DNA of 64,000 nucleotides from Vreelandella zhaodongensis (GTDB lineage: Bacteria; Pseudomonadota; Gammaproteobacteria; Pseudomonadales; Halomonadaceae), in contig NZ_JACCDD010000005.1 in the NCBI RefSeq assembly GCF_013415115.1, positions 248,001 to 312,000 of the forward strand, read 5' to 3'. The translations under genes were made by a program, and so were the position numbers. The number at the start of each line of letters is the position of its first letter. The first letter of the stretch is position 1. This document shows, piece by piece, positions 18,450 through 26,744 of the stretch. Below the pieces are notes generated by a model. The model saw nothing but the letters and a program-made list of their open reading frames with translations, was not told the origin of the DNA and did no database searches.

Positions 18450-19316
18450 GTGCCACTACGCGACCTAATGCTAGGCCTATTGGTTATCGCCATTTGGGCG
18501 CTAAACATTCTTGTGATTAAAGTCGGAGTGGCGGAGCTACCACCACTATTAATGACTACCCTACGCTTTATGCTCGTCGCTGCTCTGCTGGTGCCTTTTT
18601 ATCCCGTCGCCCGTGCTCAGTTGCCTTTTTTGCTATTGCTTTCAATCACGTTCGGGAGCCTGCATTTTGCGCTGCTGTTTATCGGTCTAGGCCAAGCTGA
18701 AGCAGGTACGGGGGCGCTATTAGTTCAGATGGGCACGCCCTTTGCCACACTTCTGGCCGTGGTGTTTCTAAAAGAAAAGCTAGGAGCAAAGCGTATCGCG
18801 GGGCTGTTGCTCTCTTTCGCTGGCGTGGCTGTGTTAGCTGGCGGGCCTACGCTTCCCTCGCCACTGCCGCTGACCATTCTTTTGTTAAGCGCCTTTGGCT
18901 GGGCAGTTTCTCAACTGCTGATTAAGCGTGGCCCCTCCATTGCTCCATTAGCATTGGCGGGCTGGGTAGCTCTTTTTGCAATTCCACAGGTAGCGTTAGG
19001 GTCCTGGCTGTTTGAAACCGGCCAGTGGCAGGCCATTCAGCAAGCGAGCTGGCGGGGATGGGCGGCGATGAGCTACACCGCCGTCATGTCGTCGATTGTT
19101 GCCTACGGAATTTGGTACGCACTTTTACGCCGCCACCCAGTGAATCGGGTGGTACCCATGACGCTACTGGTGCCAGTGCTTGCGGTAGGCTTGGGGGCAC
19201 TATTGATGGGCGACAGCCTAGGTATCCATAAGCTGTTAGGTGGGGGGCTTGTGGTTGCCGGTATTGCCTTAATCGTGCTCAACATTGGCAAACGCCATCC
19301 AATAAAGCCCCAGTAA
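18450..19316 (+). CDS. EamA/DMT family transporter
   Basis: A 288-residue inner-membrane protein with ten helices in two EamA repeats; the first begins LLVIAIWALNILVIKVGV and the second near LLLSAFGWAVSQLLIKRG. The family contains amino-acid and metabolite exporters such as RhaT, YdcZ and EamA itself; substrate cannot be assigned. I kept a GTG start at 18450 because the hydrophobic helix begins immediately after it, but no strong ribosome site is visible. It stands alone, divergent from dctP and convergent with the DUF192 gene, with only 32 bases between stops and no clear terminator. Confidence 0.88.
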   Translation: MPLRDLMLGLLVIAIWALNILVIKVGVAELPPLLMTTLRFMLVAALLVPFYPVARAQLPFLLLLSITFGSLHFALLFIGLGQAEAGTGALLVQMGTPFATLLAVVFLKEKLGAKRIAGLLLSFAGVAVLAGGPTLPSPLPLTILLLSAFGWAVSQLLIKRGPSIAPLALAGWVALFAIPQVALGSWLFETGQWQAIQQASWRGWAAMSYTAVMSSIVAYGIWYALLRRHPVNRVVPMTLLVPVLAVGLGALLMGDSLGIHKLLGGGLVVAGIALIVLNIGKRHPIKPQ

Positions 19317-19348
19317 GACGCCTATTTCGACGTGCGTTTTTCGACGTG

Positions 19349-19873
19349 CTATGCATCAGGGCGGCAAAACCCTGCCAGAGCAGGGACTGATACGCAGTCG
19401 CCCACCTGAATACCGCGCTCAGCGAAGTAGCCTGCATTCACCTCAAGTGCGGCGTGGAAAGACGCACCTGCTGGGTAAGCGGGGCACTCTCGGGGCGTTT
19501 CAGACGCGCAGGGTTGCATGGTGTTAATCGCTACAATGCGCCCTTCACCGTTGATAAAAGCAATATCCAGCGGGATTAACGTGCGGTACATCCAGAAGGC
19601 GTTGCCAGCAGGCTGTTCGCTCTCAAACCGAAACAGCATGCCACGCGTTTCCGGTAGGTGCTCGCGCTCCATTAAGCCGCGCTGTCGCTGAGAGGCGGTT
19701 TCAGCCACTTCAACGTCTAATCGATGCGGGCCTTCTTGGCTGTGAATCGCCAGCGGCAGTGTCGAGGTTTGGCGAGGCTCAACCGCCCAAGCGTTCAACA
19801 GCGGCAACGGTAAGCTCGCCGCTAGCGAAACCCCTAAAGACGTCTTAAGTAGCTGACGGCGCGTAATGGTCAT
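19349..19873 (-). CDS. DUF192 protein with Tat-type signal
   Basis: A 174-residue exported protein. The N-terminus has a twin-arginine signal (TRRQLLK, then a hydrophobic run to about residue 30). The DUF192 fold follows, with the hallmark SQRQRGLMEREHLPETRGMLF region, WMYRTLIPLDIAFI, and GxQVGD near the end. DUF192 proteins are small beta-barrels of unknown function. A Tat leader implies export after folding, possibly with a bound cofactor (inference). Its ATG overlaps the modC stop as ATGA, so it is translationally coupled to molybdate uptake genes. That link is intriguing because Tat export and molybdenum enzymes often go together, but no function follows from it. Confidence 0.85.
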   Translation of the reverse strand: MTITRRQLLKTSLGVSLAASLPLPLLNAWAVEPRQTSTLPLAIHSQEGPHRLDVEVAETASQRQRGLMEREHLPETRGMLFRFESEQPAGNAFWMYRTLIPLDIAFINGEGRIVAINTMQPCASETPRECPAYPAGASFHAALEVNAGYFAERGIQVGDCVSVPALAGFCRPDA

Positions 19874-21018
19874 GACAGGTTCCTTTTGTTATTAGGAGAC
19901 GTGTTATTCAAAGATTTAGCCACGTGATCTCCTGACATAAGATGAATGCCTTCCGCCAGTAGCGACACATACACGGATTCCCCCAACGCTAGCTGGTTGC
20001 GCCTAGCAGCATGAGTGGCGATATCGAAACGTAGCATATCGCCATGAGAAACGCGCAGCGAGATCGAGGTGATACCGCCAAGTACGACCATTTCATGCAC
20101 CGTAGCGGCCACAGGATTTTCGCGTTCGCCTTGTGAAGGCCGGTCGCGACGATGAAGCACAATATCGGAGGGCGGCAAGTACCAGGTTACACGTTCACCC
20201 AGCGGCAAATCGGCGAGCCCTGCGGCAACCTCTAAGTAGCGCTCGCCCCACTGCAGCCGACGCTGGCCGCTGATGCTGACAACGTGACCTTCGAATATAT
20301 TATGGCGATCTAACAGCTTGGCTACCAACGGAGACGTTGGACACCGAAACAGTAATTCAGGGCTACCCTGCTGCAAGCTGACACCGTTATGCAGCACGCA
20401 AATTTGATCTGCCAACGCCGCCGCTTCTTCCAAGTCGTGAGTCACCAAAATAATCGGTATAGAGATCTGCTGACGCAGCAGCGCCAGCTCGCGCTGCAGC
20501 CGGCGTCGGGTCACCTGATCAACGGCTGAAAAGGGTTCATCTAGCAACAATACCTGCGGCTCGCGAGCCAAGGCGCGCGCTAACGCCACCCGTTGGCGCT
20601 GGCCACCAGACAGCTCACTGGGAAAACGCTTTTCCAACCCTTCCAAGCGCACATTGGCAAGCCATTGTTTTGCAAGGGGCTGGCGTTGGGCATGAGGCAG
20701 ATGCCCCATGGCTAGCTGGACATTCGCTAGCGCGTTGAGATGGGGAAACAGCGCATAATCTTGAAACACCATGCCGATTTTTCGCTGCTGGGGGGTAAGC
20801 ACGCAGCGGCGGTCCGTTGCCAACCAAGTGCTACCGGCACACGCCACATAACCCAGCTCAGGCTGGTACAGGCCAGCAATGGTTCGCAGTAATGTGGTTT
20901 TGCCACTACCGGAGGGACCCACCAGTGCCAAAAGCTCGCCCGCCGGACAGCTAAACGACGCATCCAGAGGTATCGGCCCACGCTGCCTAGCCATCACTTC
21001 AAGTCCACTGCCCACCAT
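19870..21018 (-). CDS. modC: Molybdate ABC transporter ATP-binding protein ModC
   Basis: A 382-residue ABC ATPase. Walker A is GPSGSGKTT, the Q-loop is FQDYALFPHL, the signature LSGGQRQRVALARAL, Walker B VLLLDEPFSAVD and the H-loop VTHD. A C-terminal TOBE-like domain (about 280-365) matches ModC/CysA-type importers. It powers molybdate uptake through ModB. I chose the ATG at 21018, five bases past the modB stop with TGAGG in front; an upstream frame to 21060 would overlap modB. The 3' end overlaps the DUF192 gene by four bases. Identity as ModC rests mainly on modA and modB beside it. Confidence 0.9.
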   Translation of the reverse strand: MVGSGLEVMARQRGPIPLDASFSCPAGELLALVGPSGSGKTTLLRTIAGLYQPELGYVACAGSTWLATDRRCVLTPQQRKIGMVFQDYALFPHLNALANVQLAMGHLPHAQRQPLAKQWLANVRLEGLEKRFPSELSGGQRQRVALARALAREPQVLLLDEPFSAVDQVTRRRLQRELALLRQQISIPIILVTHDLEEAAALADQICVLHNGVSLQQGSPELLFRCPTSPLVAKLLDRHNIFEGHVVSISGQRRLQWGERYLEVAAGLADLPLGERVTWYLPPSDIVLHRRDRPSQGERENPVAATVHEMVVLGGITSISLRVSHGDMLRFDIATHAARRNQLALGESVYVSLLAEGIHLMSGDHVAKSLNNTSPNNKRNLS

Positions 21019-21022
21019 AACC

Positions 21023-21691
21023 TCAGCCACGCACCCACCTACGTCGGCCGGCCAGCCCATAGACCAGGCCTAGGGTAGTTAACGACACCAAAAGCAGCAG
21101 TGCCGACATGCGTGCAGCCCCCTGTTCATCAAACGCTTGTACCCGATCATAGATGGCAATCGCTAGCGTACGGGTTTCTCCATCAATCGCACCGCCGACC
21201 ATCAAAATCACCCCGAACTCCCCCAGCGTATGAGCAAATGTTAACGCAGCCGCAGAGAGAATGCCTGGCCATACTAGCGGGAGCTCAATGCGCAACAATG
21301 TTTGCCAAGGGCTCAGGCCGCTGCACCAGGCAGCTTCACGCAAGTTAATCGGTACGTTTTCAAACGCACGCTGAATAGGCTGAATCGCAAAAGGCAAATT
21401 CGCGATTAAGGAAGCTAGCAAGATACCGCTAAAGGTAAAGTTGAGCCCTCCCCCTGTGAGCGAAGCCCAAAAGCTTCCCAAAGGCGCATCGCGACCAAAT
21501 TGCTGTAGCAAATAAAAGCCGAGTACGGTGGGCGGCAACACTAGCGGCAGTGCTATCAGCGCTTCACACAGCCCTTTACCACGAAACTGAGCCGTTGCAA
21601 GCGTGCGGCCAAGCCATATTCCTACGGGGAGTAAAAAAAGGCAGGTTAAGCCTGCTAAGCGTAGTGATACCGAGAGCGCCGTCCAATCCAT
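21023..21691 (-). CDS. modB: Molybdate ABC transporter permease ModB
   Basis: A 222-residue inner-membrane permease with five helices and the binding-protein-dependent transport motif (EAAWCSGLSPWQTLLRIELP, the EAA loop). The stretch ALPLVLPPTVLGFYLL is typical of ModB, as is AHTLGEFGVILMVGG. Its ATG shares one base with the modA stop (TAATG). Normal length for the family. It forms the channel dimer energised by ModC. Confidence 0.94.
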   Translation of the reverse strand: MDWTALSVSLRLAGLTCLFLLPVGIWLGRTLATAQFRGKGLCEALIALPLVLPPTVLGFYLLQQFGRDAPLGSFWASLTGGGLNFTFSGILLASLIANLPFAIQPIQRAFENVPINLREAAWCSGLSPWQTLLRIELPLVWPGILSAAALTFAHTLGEFGVILMVGGAIDGETRTLAIAIYDRVQAFDEQGAARMSALLLLVSLTTLGLVYGLAGRRRWVRG

Positions 21692-22458
21692 TACTCGGTA
21701 CTAAAACCATATTGCTGAAAGATAGCAATCGCGTCCTCTTCCTGAAGCCACGCATAGAATGCTTTCGCTACGTCACCCGCCTGCCGAGTCAGCACCATAC
21801 GTTGGCGCAGCGGCGTATGCCACTCCTCAGGAATCAGTAGGTACTCACTACGCTCGGCAAGCGCAGGTGCCAATGCAAGCGAGTAAGCCACTAGACCACC
21901 ACGAGCATCGTCTGCCAGCGCAAACTGAGCCGCTTGGGAGACATTCTCACCTAGCACGCGCAGCGGCTCGGTTGGTTCCCATAATGCGGCGAAACGCAGC
22001 GCCTGCTGTGCCGCCACGCCATAAGGTGCATGCTCAGGGTTCGCCAGGGCAATACGCTCCCGCGCCCCACTGGCGTATGCGGCAACCGCTTGTTTAACCC
22101 CCTCTAATGGGTTGGCCTCATCCGGCAGGTCGCCACGATTTGCGCGCTGAAGCCATACCAATCGACCGATGGCATACATAACGCCTTCATCTTGCGTATG
22201 GCCCTCTTCGTGAAGGGCAAACACATACGCTTCATCCGCTGACAAGTAGAGTTCAAAAGGGGCTCCCTGGGCAATTTGACGGCGAAAATTTCCCGATGAG
22301 CCAAAGTTAAGCCTTACCTGGGCGCCTGTTTCTGCCGTAAACCGCTTGGCAGCCTCCGTTAAAGCAAACTGCAGGTCGGAGGCTGCCGCAATGATCGGTA
22401 TACTCGCCATCGCAGGCAGGCTGAAGAGTAATGAAAACGCCAGCACCATGGCACGCAT
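21691..22458 (-). CDS. modA: Molybdate-binding periplasmic protein ModA
   Basis: A 255-residue binding protein with a Sec signal (residues 1-18, MRAMVLAFSLLFSLPAMA). The mature start IPIIAAASDLQFALTEAA and the loop LNFGSSGNFRRQIAQGAPFELYLSAD are ModA hallmarks; the two serine-bearing loops bind the oxyanion. ANPEHAPYGVAAQQAL completes the site. It lies only three bases after the pyruvate kinase stop, so it is probably co-transcribed from the pykA promoter. Tungstate binding is equally possible. Confidence 0.93.
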   Translation of the reverse strand: MRAMVLAFSLLFSLPAMASIPIIAAASDLQFALTEAAKRFTAETGAQVRLNFGSSGNFRRQIAQGAPFELYLSADEAYVFALHEEGHTQDEGVMYAIGRLVWLQRANRGDLPDEANPLEGVKQAVAAYASGARERIALANPEHAPYGVAAQQALRFAALWEPTEPLRVLGENVSQAAQFALADDARGGLVAYSLALAPALAERSEYLLIPEEWHTPLRQRMVLTRQAGDVAKAFYAWLQEEDAIAIFQQYGFSTE

Positions 22459-22461
22459 GAG

Positions 22462-23946
22462 TTACCCCTTGGCGTGTGAAGCATGCTGTTCAGTGATCGC
22501 CATTATCTTCATGGTATTCGTGCCGCCATGAGCATTCATATGATCGCCTCGGGTCAGAATCACGTGGTCACCAGGCTTGGCAATACCCTGTTTAACCAAC
22601 AGCGTTAGCGCTTCATCATTGAGTTCTGTGGCGCTCATTGCTGAGGTATCAAATGGCAGCGATACCACGCCACGATAGAGCGCCATGCGGCGCTGGGCAA
22701 CGGGAGTGTGGGCAAGCCCAACAATCGGCAGGCCTGAGCGAATACGCGAGGCAATTAACGGCGTGTAACCGGAGGACGTCATACAGGCAATCGCCGTAAC
22801 CCCCTCCATATGATTGGCAGCATACATTGCCGAAAGCGCTATGGTTTCGTCTGGCCGAGAGAAACCTTCATGAATACGGTGCCCCGACTCTTGGGCGGTT
22901 TTCTCCCGCTCGGCACCTAAGCATACTCGAGCCATTGCCTCTACGGTTTCCAATGGGTAATCGCCCGCAGCTGTTTCGGCGGAAAGCATAACCGCGTCAC
23001 TACCATCCAGCACCGCGTTAGCAACGTCGAATACCTCTGCACGGGTAGGCAGCGGCGCTGAAATCATACTTTCCATCATTTGCGTGGCAGTAATCACGGC
23101 GCGGTTAAGCGAACGCGCACGCTTGATCATGCGCTTTTGCACCCCAACCAGCTTGGCATCACCAATCTCGACACCCAAGTCGCCACGCGCCACCATGACC
23201 GCTTCCGACGCTTCGATAATGCCGTCAAGAGTTGCCTCATCCGCCACCGCCTCGGCACGCTCAACCTTCGCTACCAAGCCAATCTCTTTACCTGCTTCAC
23301 CTAACAGACGACGCGCCTCTAGCATATCTTCCGCATGGCGGGGAAACGAGATAGCCAAGTAATCGACGCCAATCTCAACCGCAGTTTTTAGGTCGACTTT
23401 ATCTTTTTCGGTCAACGCCGGGGCAGAGAGCCCGCCGCCCTGCTTGTTAATACCTTTATGGTTGGAGAGCTTGCCGCCTACGACCACGTCGGTGTGCACC
23501 TGCTGACCGTCTACCCGAGTGACATCTAACACCACACGACCATCATCCAGCAGCAGGCGGTCACCGGCTGCCACATCTTGCGCCAACGTTTTATAGTCGC
23601 AGCCCACTTGATGCTCGTCGCCAGAATCGCCATCAAGCGCCATATCAAGAATAAACGACTGGCCCTCTTGAAGAACCACAGCGCCCTCTTTGAAGCGCGC
23701 GATACGAATTTTAGGGCCCTGGAGGTCACCCAGCGCTGCTACGCTTCGGCCCAGTTGGGCAGCAATTTCCCGGACACGCACTAAGCGTCGACGATGATCG
23801 TCGGCAGTGCCGTGAGAGAAGTTTAAACGCACCACATCAACACCCGCCGCTAGCATAGCTTCCAAAACACCTTCCCGGTCGCTGGCGGGGCCAAGGGTGG
23901 CGACAATTTTAGTACGACGGATCGAAGAGAAGTGCAGTGCGTTCAT
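22462..23946 (-). CDS. pykA: Pyruvate kinase
   Basis: A 494-residue pyruvate kinase that converts phosphoenolpyruvate and ADP to pyruvate and ATP. Motifs run in order: [13 protein letters not shown] at the N-terminus, [26 protein letters not shown] in the B domain, [20 protein letters not shown] and [10 protein letters not shown]. The C domain near 370-480 is intact. Ribosome site is weak (TTGGAT). A TATAAT box and an 18-base palindrome lie just upstream. The next gene, modA, starts three bases past the stop, an uncommon pairing of glycolysis with molybdate import. Confidence 0.95.
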   Translation of the reverse strand: MNALHFSSIRRTKIVATLGPASDREGVLEAMLAAGVDVVRLNFSHGTADDHRRRLVRVREIAAQLGRSVAALGDLQGPKIRIARFKEGAVVLQEGQSFILDMALDGDSGDEHQVGCDYKTLAQDVAAGDRLLLDDGRVVLDVTRVDGQQVHTDVVVGGKLSNHKGINKQGGGLSAPALTEKDKVDLKTAVEIGVDYLAISFPRHAEDMLEARRLLGEAGKEIGLVAKVERAEAVADEATLDGIIEASEAVMVARGDLGVEIGDAKLVGVQKRMIKRARSLNRAVITATQMMESMISAPLPTRAEVFDVANAVLDGSDAVMLSAETAAGDYPLETVEAMARVCLGAEREKTAQESGHRIHEGFSRPDETIALSAMYAANHMEGVTAIACMTSSGYTPLIASRIRSGLPIVGLAHTPVAQRRMALYRGVVSLPFDTSAMSATELNDEALTLLVKQGIAKPGDHVILTRGDHMNAHGGTNTMKIMAITEQHASHAKG

Positions 23947-23964
23947 AGAAATCCAACCATTTAA

Positions 23965-23995
23965 ATTATAGTTAATGACACTAATTAATTAGTGT
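23965..23995 (-). promoter_or_regulatory. pykA-mod promoter: TATAAT with palindromic operator over the -35 region
   Basis: On the minus strand a perfect TATAAT (23965-23970) lies about 19 bases before the pykA ATG. Immediately upstream, 23978-23995 is an uninterrupted 18-base palindrome, ACACTAATTAATTAGTGT, which covers the expected -35 position. No good -35 hexamer is present, so the palindrome is probably an operator. It does not match the HexR consensus (TGTAAT-N5-ATTACA) well; the cognate regulator is unknown. Confidence 0.6.
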
Positions 23996-24036
23996 AACGC
24001 GTCCAGTATGACAGCGATGCAACACCATGAAATGAA

Positions 24037-24525
24037 TTACGCCAATGTTACGCAGATCTCCACCGGGAATTCATCACAGTTATTGCCATCGCCTCCCCTA
24101 TCCACCACTAAAAACTCACCTTCACGCTCAAGTACCGACTGGATAGCGTGCCAGGTACCTGCGCGATAATTGACGCCTTGACGGCCATCAGTAACAAAAG
24201 CGCGGACATCCTCAGCGTCAATGGTGTCACCAGGTGGGGCTACCACGACAATAAAACGCTCCTGATGTAGCGGCATAAAGGCTTGGCTACCCTGAGGATG
24301 GCGCTCTAAAAAGGTTAATTCTAGCGGTAGCGTAACCGGCTGGCTGACAAAAATATTAATCAGCGCATGGGCGTTGTCGCCAAGCGTCTCCACCTTTGCT
24401 AGGTCGTGGTGGCGCTGGGTACGTCCGGCATTAATGGGGAACGATGCTGATGTACGGACATCAATCACATCGCCAAAGGGCACAAATGCCTCCGCTGTTA
24501 GCGGTTTGGCTATCAGATTAATCAT
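24037..24525 (-). CDS. allA: Ureidoglycolate lyase AllA
   Basis: A 162-residue cupin-like enzyme that splits ureidoglycolate into glyoxylate and urea, the last step of allantoin breakdown. Visible motifs: EAFVPFGDVID near the start, INIFVSQPVTLPLELTFLERHPQGSQAFMPL (family core), FIVVVAPPGD, and AGTWHAIQSVL, with the H at the active site. Length is typical. It follows allE by 141 bases that hold a hairpin and tandem repeats, and it is last in puuE-allE-allA. Confidence 0.93.
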   Translation of the reverse strand: MINLIAKPLTAEAFVPFGDVIDVRTSASFPINAGRTQRHHDLAKVETLGDNAHALINIFVSQPVTLPLELTFLERHPQGSQAFMPLHQERFIVVVAPPGDTIDAEDVRAFVTDGRQGVNYRAGTWHAIQSVLEREGEFLVVDRGGDGNNCDEFPVEICVTLA

Positions 24526-24544
24526 TATAAAATCCTAAAATAGT

Positions 24545-24576
24545 CTGCTTCGCTGAGTAAGCACACAGCGAAGCAG
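24545..24576 (-). other. Hairpin between allE and allA
   Basis: A perfect 11-bp stem (CTGCTTCGCTG / CAGCGAAGCAG, 24545-24555 with 24566-24576) with a ten-base loop. On the minus strand only a weak T-rich stretch follows (ACTATTTTAGG), 20 bases before allA. It may be a partial terminator or an mRNA processing/stability element within the operon. Confidence 0.65.
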
Positions 24577-24584
24577 CCAACGCC

Positions 24585-24656
24585 AGAACTTAAAAAATAA
24601 GAACTTAAAAATAAGAACTTAAACACCAGGACTTGAACACCAGGACTTGAACACCT
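24585..24656. repeat. Short tandem repeats between allE and allA
   Basis: Three imperfect copies of a 14-base unit AAGAACTTAAAAAT are followed by two perfect copies of the 14-base unit GAACACCAGGACTT. The two units share the core GAACTT/GGACTT, so the whole looks like one repeat that expanded and diverged, in the spacer just past the allE stop. Confidence 0.75.
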
Positions 24657-24666
24657 CAGCTCAACG

Positions 24667-25491
24667 TTAGAGCTTAAGTGCGGCGTGGCGATTGACGTCT
24701 TTGTACAGTAAGTAACGGAACGGTCCCGGCCCACCGGCGTAACACGCCTGTGGGCAAAATGCGCGTAGCCACATAAAGTCGCCAGCCTCTACCTCAACCC
24801 ATTGCTGATTAAGGTGATACACCGCTTTACCTTCCAGCACGTAAAGCCCGTGCTCCATCACGTGAGTTTCGTCAAAGGGGATCACTCCCCCCGGCTGGAA
24901 AGTAACGATATTGACGTGCATGTCGTGACGCACATCAGCAGGATCGACAAAGCGTGTAGTTGCCCAGCGGCCCTCAGTTCCAGGCATTTCAATGGGGGCA
25001 ATATCCTGTTCATTGGTGACAAAGGCCTTCGGTACGTCTAGCCCTTCCACAAACTGATACGCTTTTCTCACCCAGTGAAAACGTACGGGAACAGAAGACT
25101 CATTACGCACTTGCCAGTGGCTACCCGGGGGAATAAACGCATAGCCACCAGGACGCATCGTGTGGCGCTCGCCAGCCAGAGTAAGCGTTAACTCACCTTC
25201 CACAATGAACAGCACGCCCTCGGCCTGGGGATCTAGCTCCGGCTTTTCGCTGCCACCCTCAGGCTGTACTTCCATAATGTATTGAGAGAACGTTTCAGCA
25301 AAGCCAGAAAGCGGACGCGCCAGCACCCATAACCGAGTACCTTCCCAGAAGGGCAGATTGCTGGTGACGATATCGCGCATCACGCCTTTGGGAATCAATG
25401 CATACGCTTGCGTAAACACCGCGCGGTCGGCGGTTAGCTGAGTTTGCGGTGGATGCCCTCCCGTAGGGGCGTAGTAAGGAGATTTATTCAT
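24667..25491 (-). CDS. allE: (S)-ureidoglycine aminohydrolase AllE
   Basis: A 274-residue bicupin that converts (S)-ureidoglycine to (S)-ureidoglycolate and ammonia, using Mn2+. The N-terminal cupin holds FIVEGELTLTLAGE and GGYAFIPPGSHWQV. The C-terminal, catalytic cupin holds FDETHVMEHGLYVLEGKAVY with E/H/H metal ligands. The start MNKSPYYAPTGGHPPQ is family-typical. It lies 11 bases after puuE and is co-transcribed with it. Its substrate would come from allantoate amidohydrolase, which is not encoded here. Confidence 0.94.
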   Translation of the reverse strand: MNKSPYYAPTGGHPPQTQLTADRAVFTQAYALIPKGVMRDIVTSNLPFWEGTRLWVLARPLSGFAETFSQYIMEVQPEGGSEKPELDPQAEGVLFIVEGELTLTLAGERHTMRPGGYAFIPPGSHWQVRNESSVPVRFHWVRKAYQFVEGLDVPKAFVTNEQDIAPIEMPGTEGRWATTRFVDPADVRHDMHVNIVTFQPGGVIPFDETHVMEHGLYVLEGKAVYHLNQQWVEVEAGDFMWLRAFCPQACYAGGPGPFRYLLYKDVNRHAALKL

Positions 25492-25502
25492 TATTTTGCC
25501 TC

Positions 25503-26450
25503 TTAGCGGGTTGGAGCGGGATGGTGTTCTGCCCAGTGGCGGGCAATATCCACACGACGGGCCACCCAGACGCGGTCATGAGCCTCGATGTGGTCTAAAA
25601 AGCGCTGCAGCGCGCGGAAGCGTCCAGGACGCCCTAACAGCCGGCAGTGCATGCCAATAGAGAGCATTTTGGGCGACTCATCACCCTCAGCGTAAAGCAC
25701 ATCAAAGGCATCACGCAGGTAGGTAAAGAAGTGATCTGCCGTATTAAAGCCTTGCGGGGCAGCAAAGCGCATATCGTTAGTATCGAGGGTATAGGGCACG
25801 ATAAGATGATTGTGCTCACTACCCTGGCTGTCAGTCACAGAAGTCCAGAACGGCAAATCGTCACCGTAATAGTCGCTGTCGTAAAGGAAGCCGCCTTCAT
25901 CCAGAATCAGCCGTCGGGTATTTGGGCTATCGCGCCCGGTATACCACCCCTCAGGCTTCTCACCATAAAGGCGCTGGAAGATCTCCATAGCTTTCTGCAA
26001 GTGCTCTCGCTCAACATGCTCAGAGACTTCCTGATAATGAATCCAACGATAGCCGTGACAGGCGATTTCGTGCCCCAGCTCTTTAAATGCTTGGGCAACA
26101 TCCGGATTGCGTTCTAACGCCATTGCCACACCAAATACCGTTAGCGGCAAGTCACGTTTTTCGAACTCACGCAGGATCCGCCAAACGCCAGCTCTGGAAC
26201 CATACTCATAGATCGATTCCATACTTAAATGGCGATCAGGATAGCTAGCAGCACCAATAATCTCAGACAGAAACTGCTCTGACCCAGCATCACCGTGAAG
26301 TACGCAGTTCTCCCCACCCTCTTCGTAGTTCAGCACAAATTGCACAGCAATCTTTGCTTTACCTGGCCAATTAGCGTGAGGCCCCCTGCGGCCATATCCC
26401 ACCAAATCACGCGGATAAGTACTCGATTGTCGATCAGATGAACTCGTCAT
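25503..26450 (-). CDS. puuE: Allantoinase PuuE (polysaccharide deacetylase family)
   Basis: A 315-residue cytoplasmic NodB-fold protein. No signal peptide. The start YPRDLVGYGRRGPHANWPG and the sequence AKIAVQFVLNYEEGGEN are diagnostic of PuuE, the metal-independent allantoinase unrelated to the classical amidohydrolase AllB. Further family blocks are EIACHGYRWIHYQ, PEGWYTGRDSPNTRRL and MHCRLLGRPGR. It opens allantoin to allantoate. It heads puuE-allE-allA and is divergent from the racemase at 26745; a TTGTATACAA palindrome lies 67 bases upstream. Confidence 0.94.
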   Translation of the reverse strand: MTSSSDRQSSTYPRDLVGYGRRGPHANWPGKAKIAVQFVLNYEEGGENCVLHGDAGSEQFLSEIIGAASYPDRHLSMESIYEYGSRAGVWRILREFEKRDLPLTVFGVAMALERNPDVAQAFKELGHEIACHGYRWIHYQEVSEHVEREHLQKAMEIFQRLYGEKPEGWYTGRDSPNTRRLILDEGGFLYDSDYYGDDLPFWTSVTDSQGSEHNHLIVPYTLDTNDMRFAAPQGFNTADHFFTYLRDAFDVLYAEGDESPKMLSIGMHCRLLGRPGRFRALQRFLDHIEAHDRVWVARRVDIARHWAEHHPAPTR

Positions 26451-26516
26451 TCAGAAGCTCCTTTCATAGATGCAGTGCATTTTATTGATATTAGAAAACC
26501 GCAACATAAAAAATAA

Positions 26517-26526
26517 TTGTATACAA
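26517..26526. promoter_or_regulatory. GntR-type operator 1 (puuE side)
   Basis: A perfect palindrome TTGTATACAA, 67 bases before the puuE start. Near-identical palindromes occur at 26700 and 33039, always in a promoter region of the urate genes. The FadR-type GntR protein at 30660 is the likely binder (inference). Confidence 0.65.
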
Positions 26527-26699
26527 GATAGCGGCATTCAGTAACCACTTCAATCTAACGCAGCGTTAATTAGCTGACATAGTTAAATTTTCGCAGTGAA
26601 AACATCACTACCTCGCTAAAGCCTGAACAATTGGTCAAGCAACCACCTTACTTTTGACTGCATAAAAGAGCTTGCGGTCTATGTGAAACAACCCTATTT

Positions 26700-26709
26700 T
26701 CGTATACAA
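26700..26709. promoter_or_regulatory. GntR-type operator 2 (racemase side)
   Basis: TCGTATACAA, nine of ten matches to the palindrome at 26517, lying 36 bases before the GTG of the Asp/Glu-type racemase. The two sites are 183 bases apart in the 294-base divergent promoter region, which otherwise holds no gene. Confidence 0.6.
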
Positions 26710-26744
26710 GATACCCAAAATTGTTTACCTGAAAGGTGATTGGC

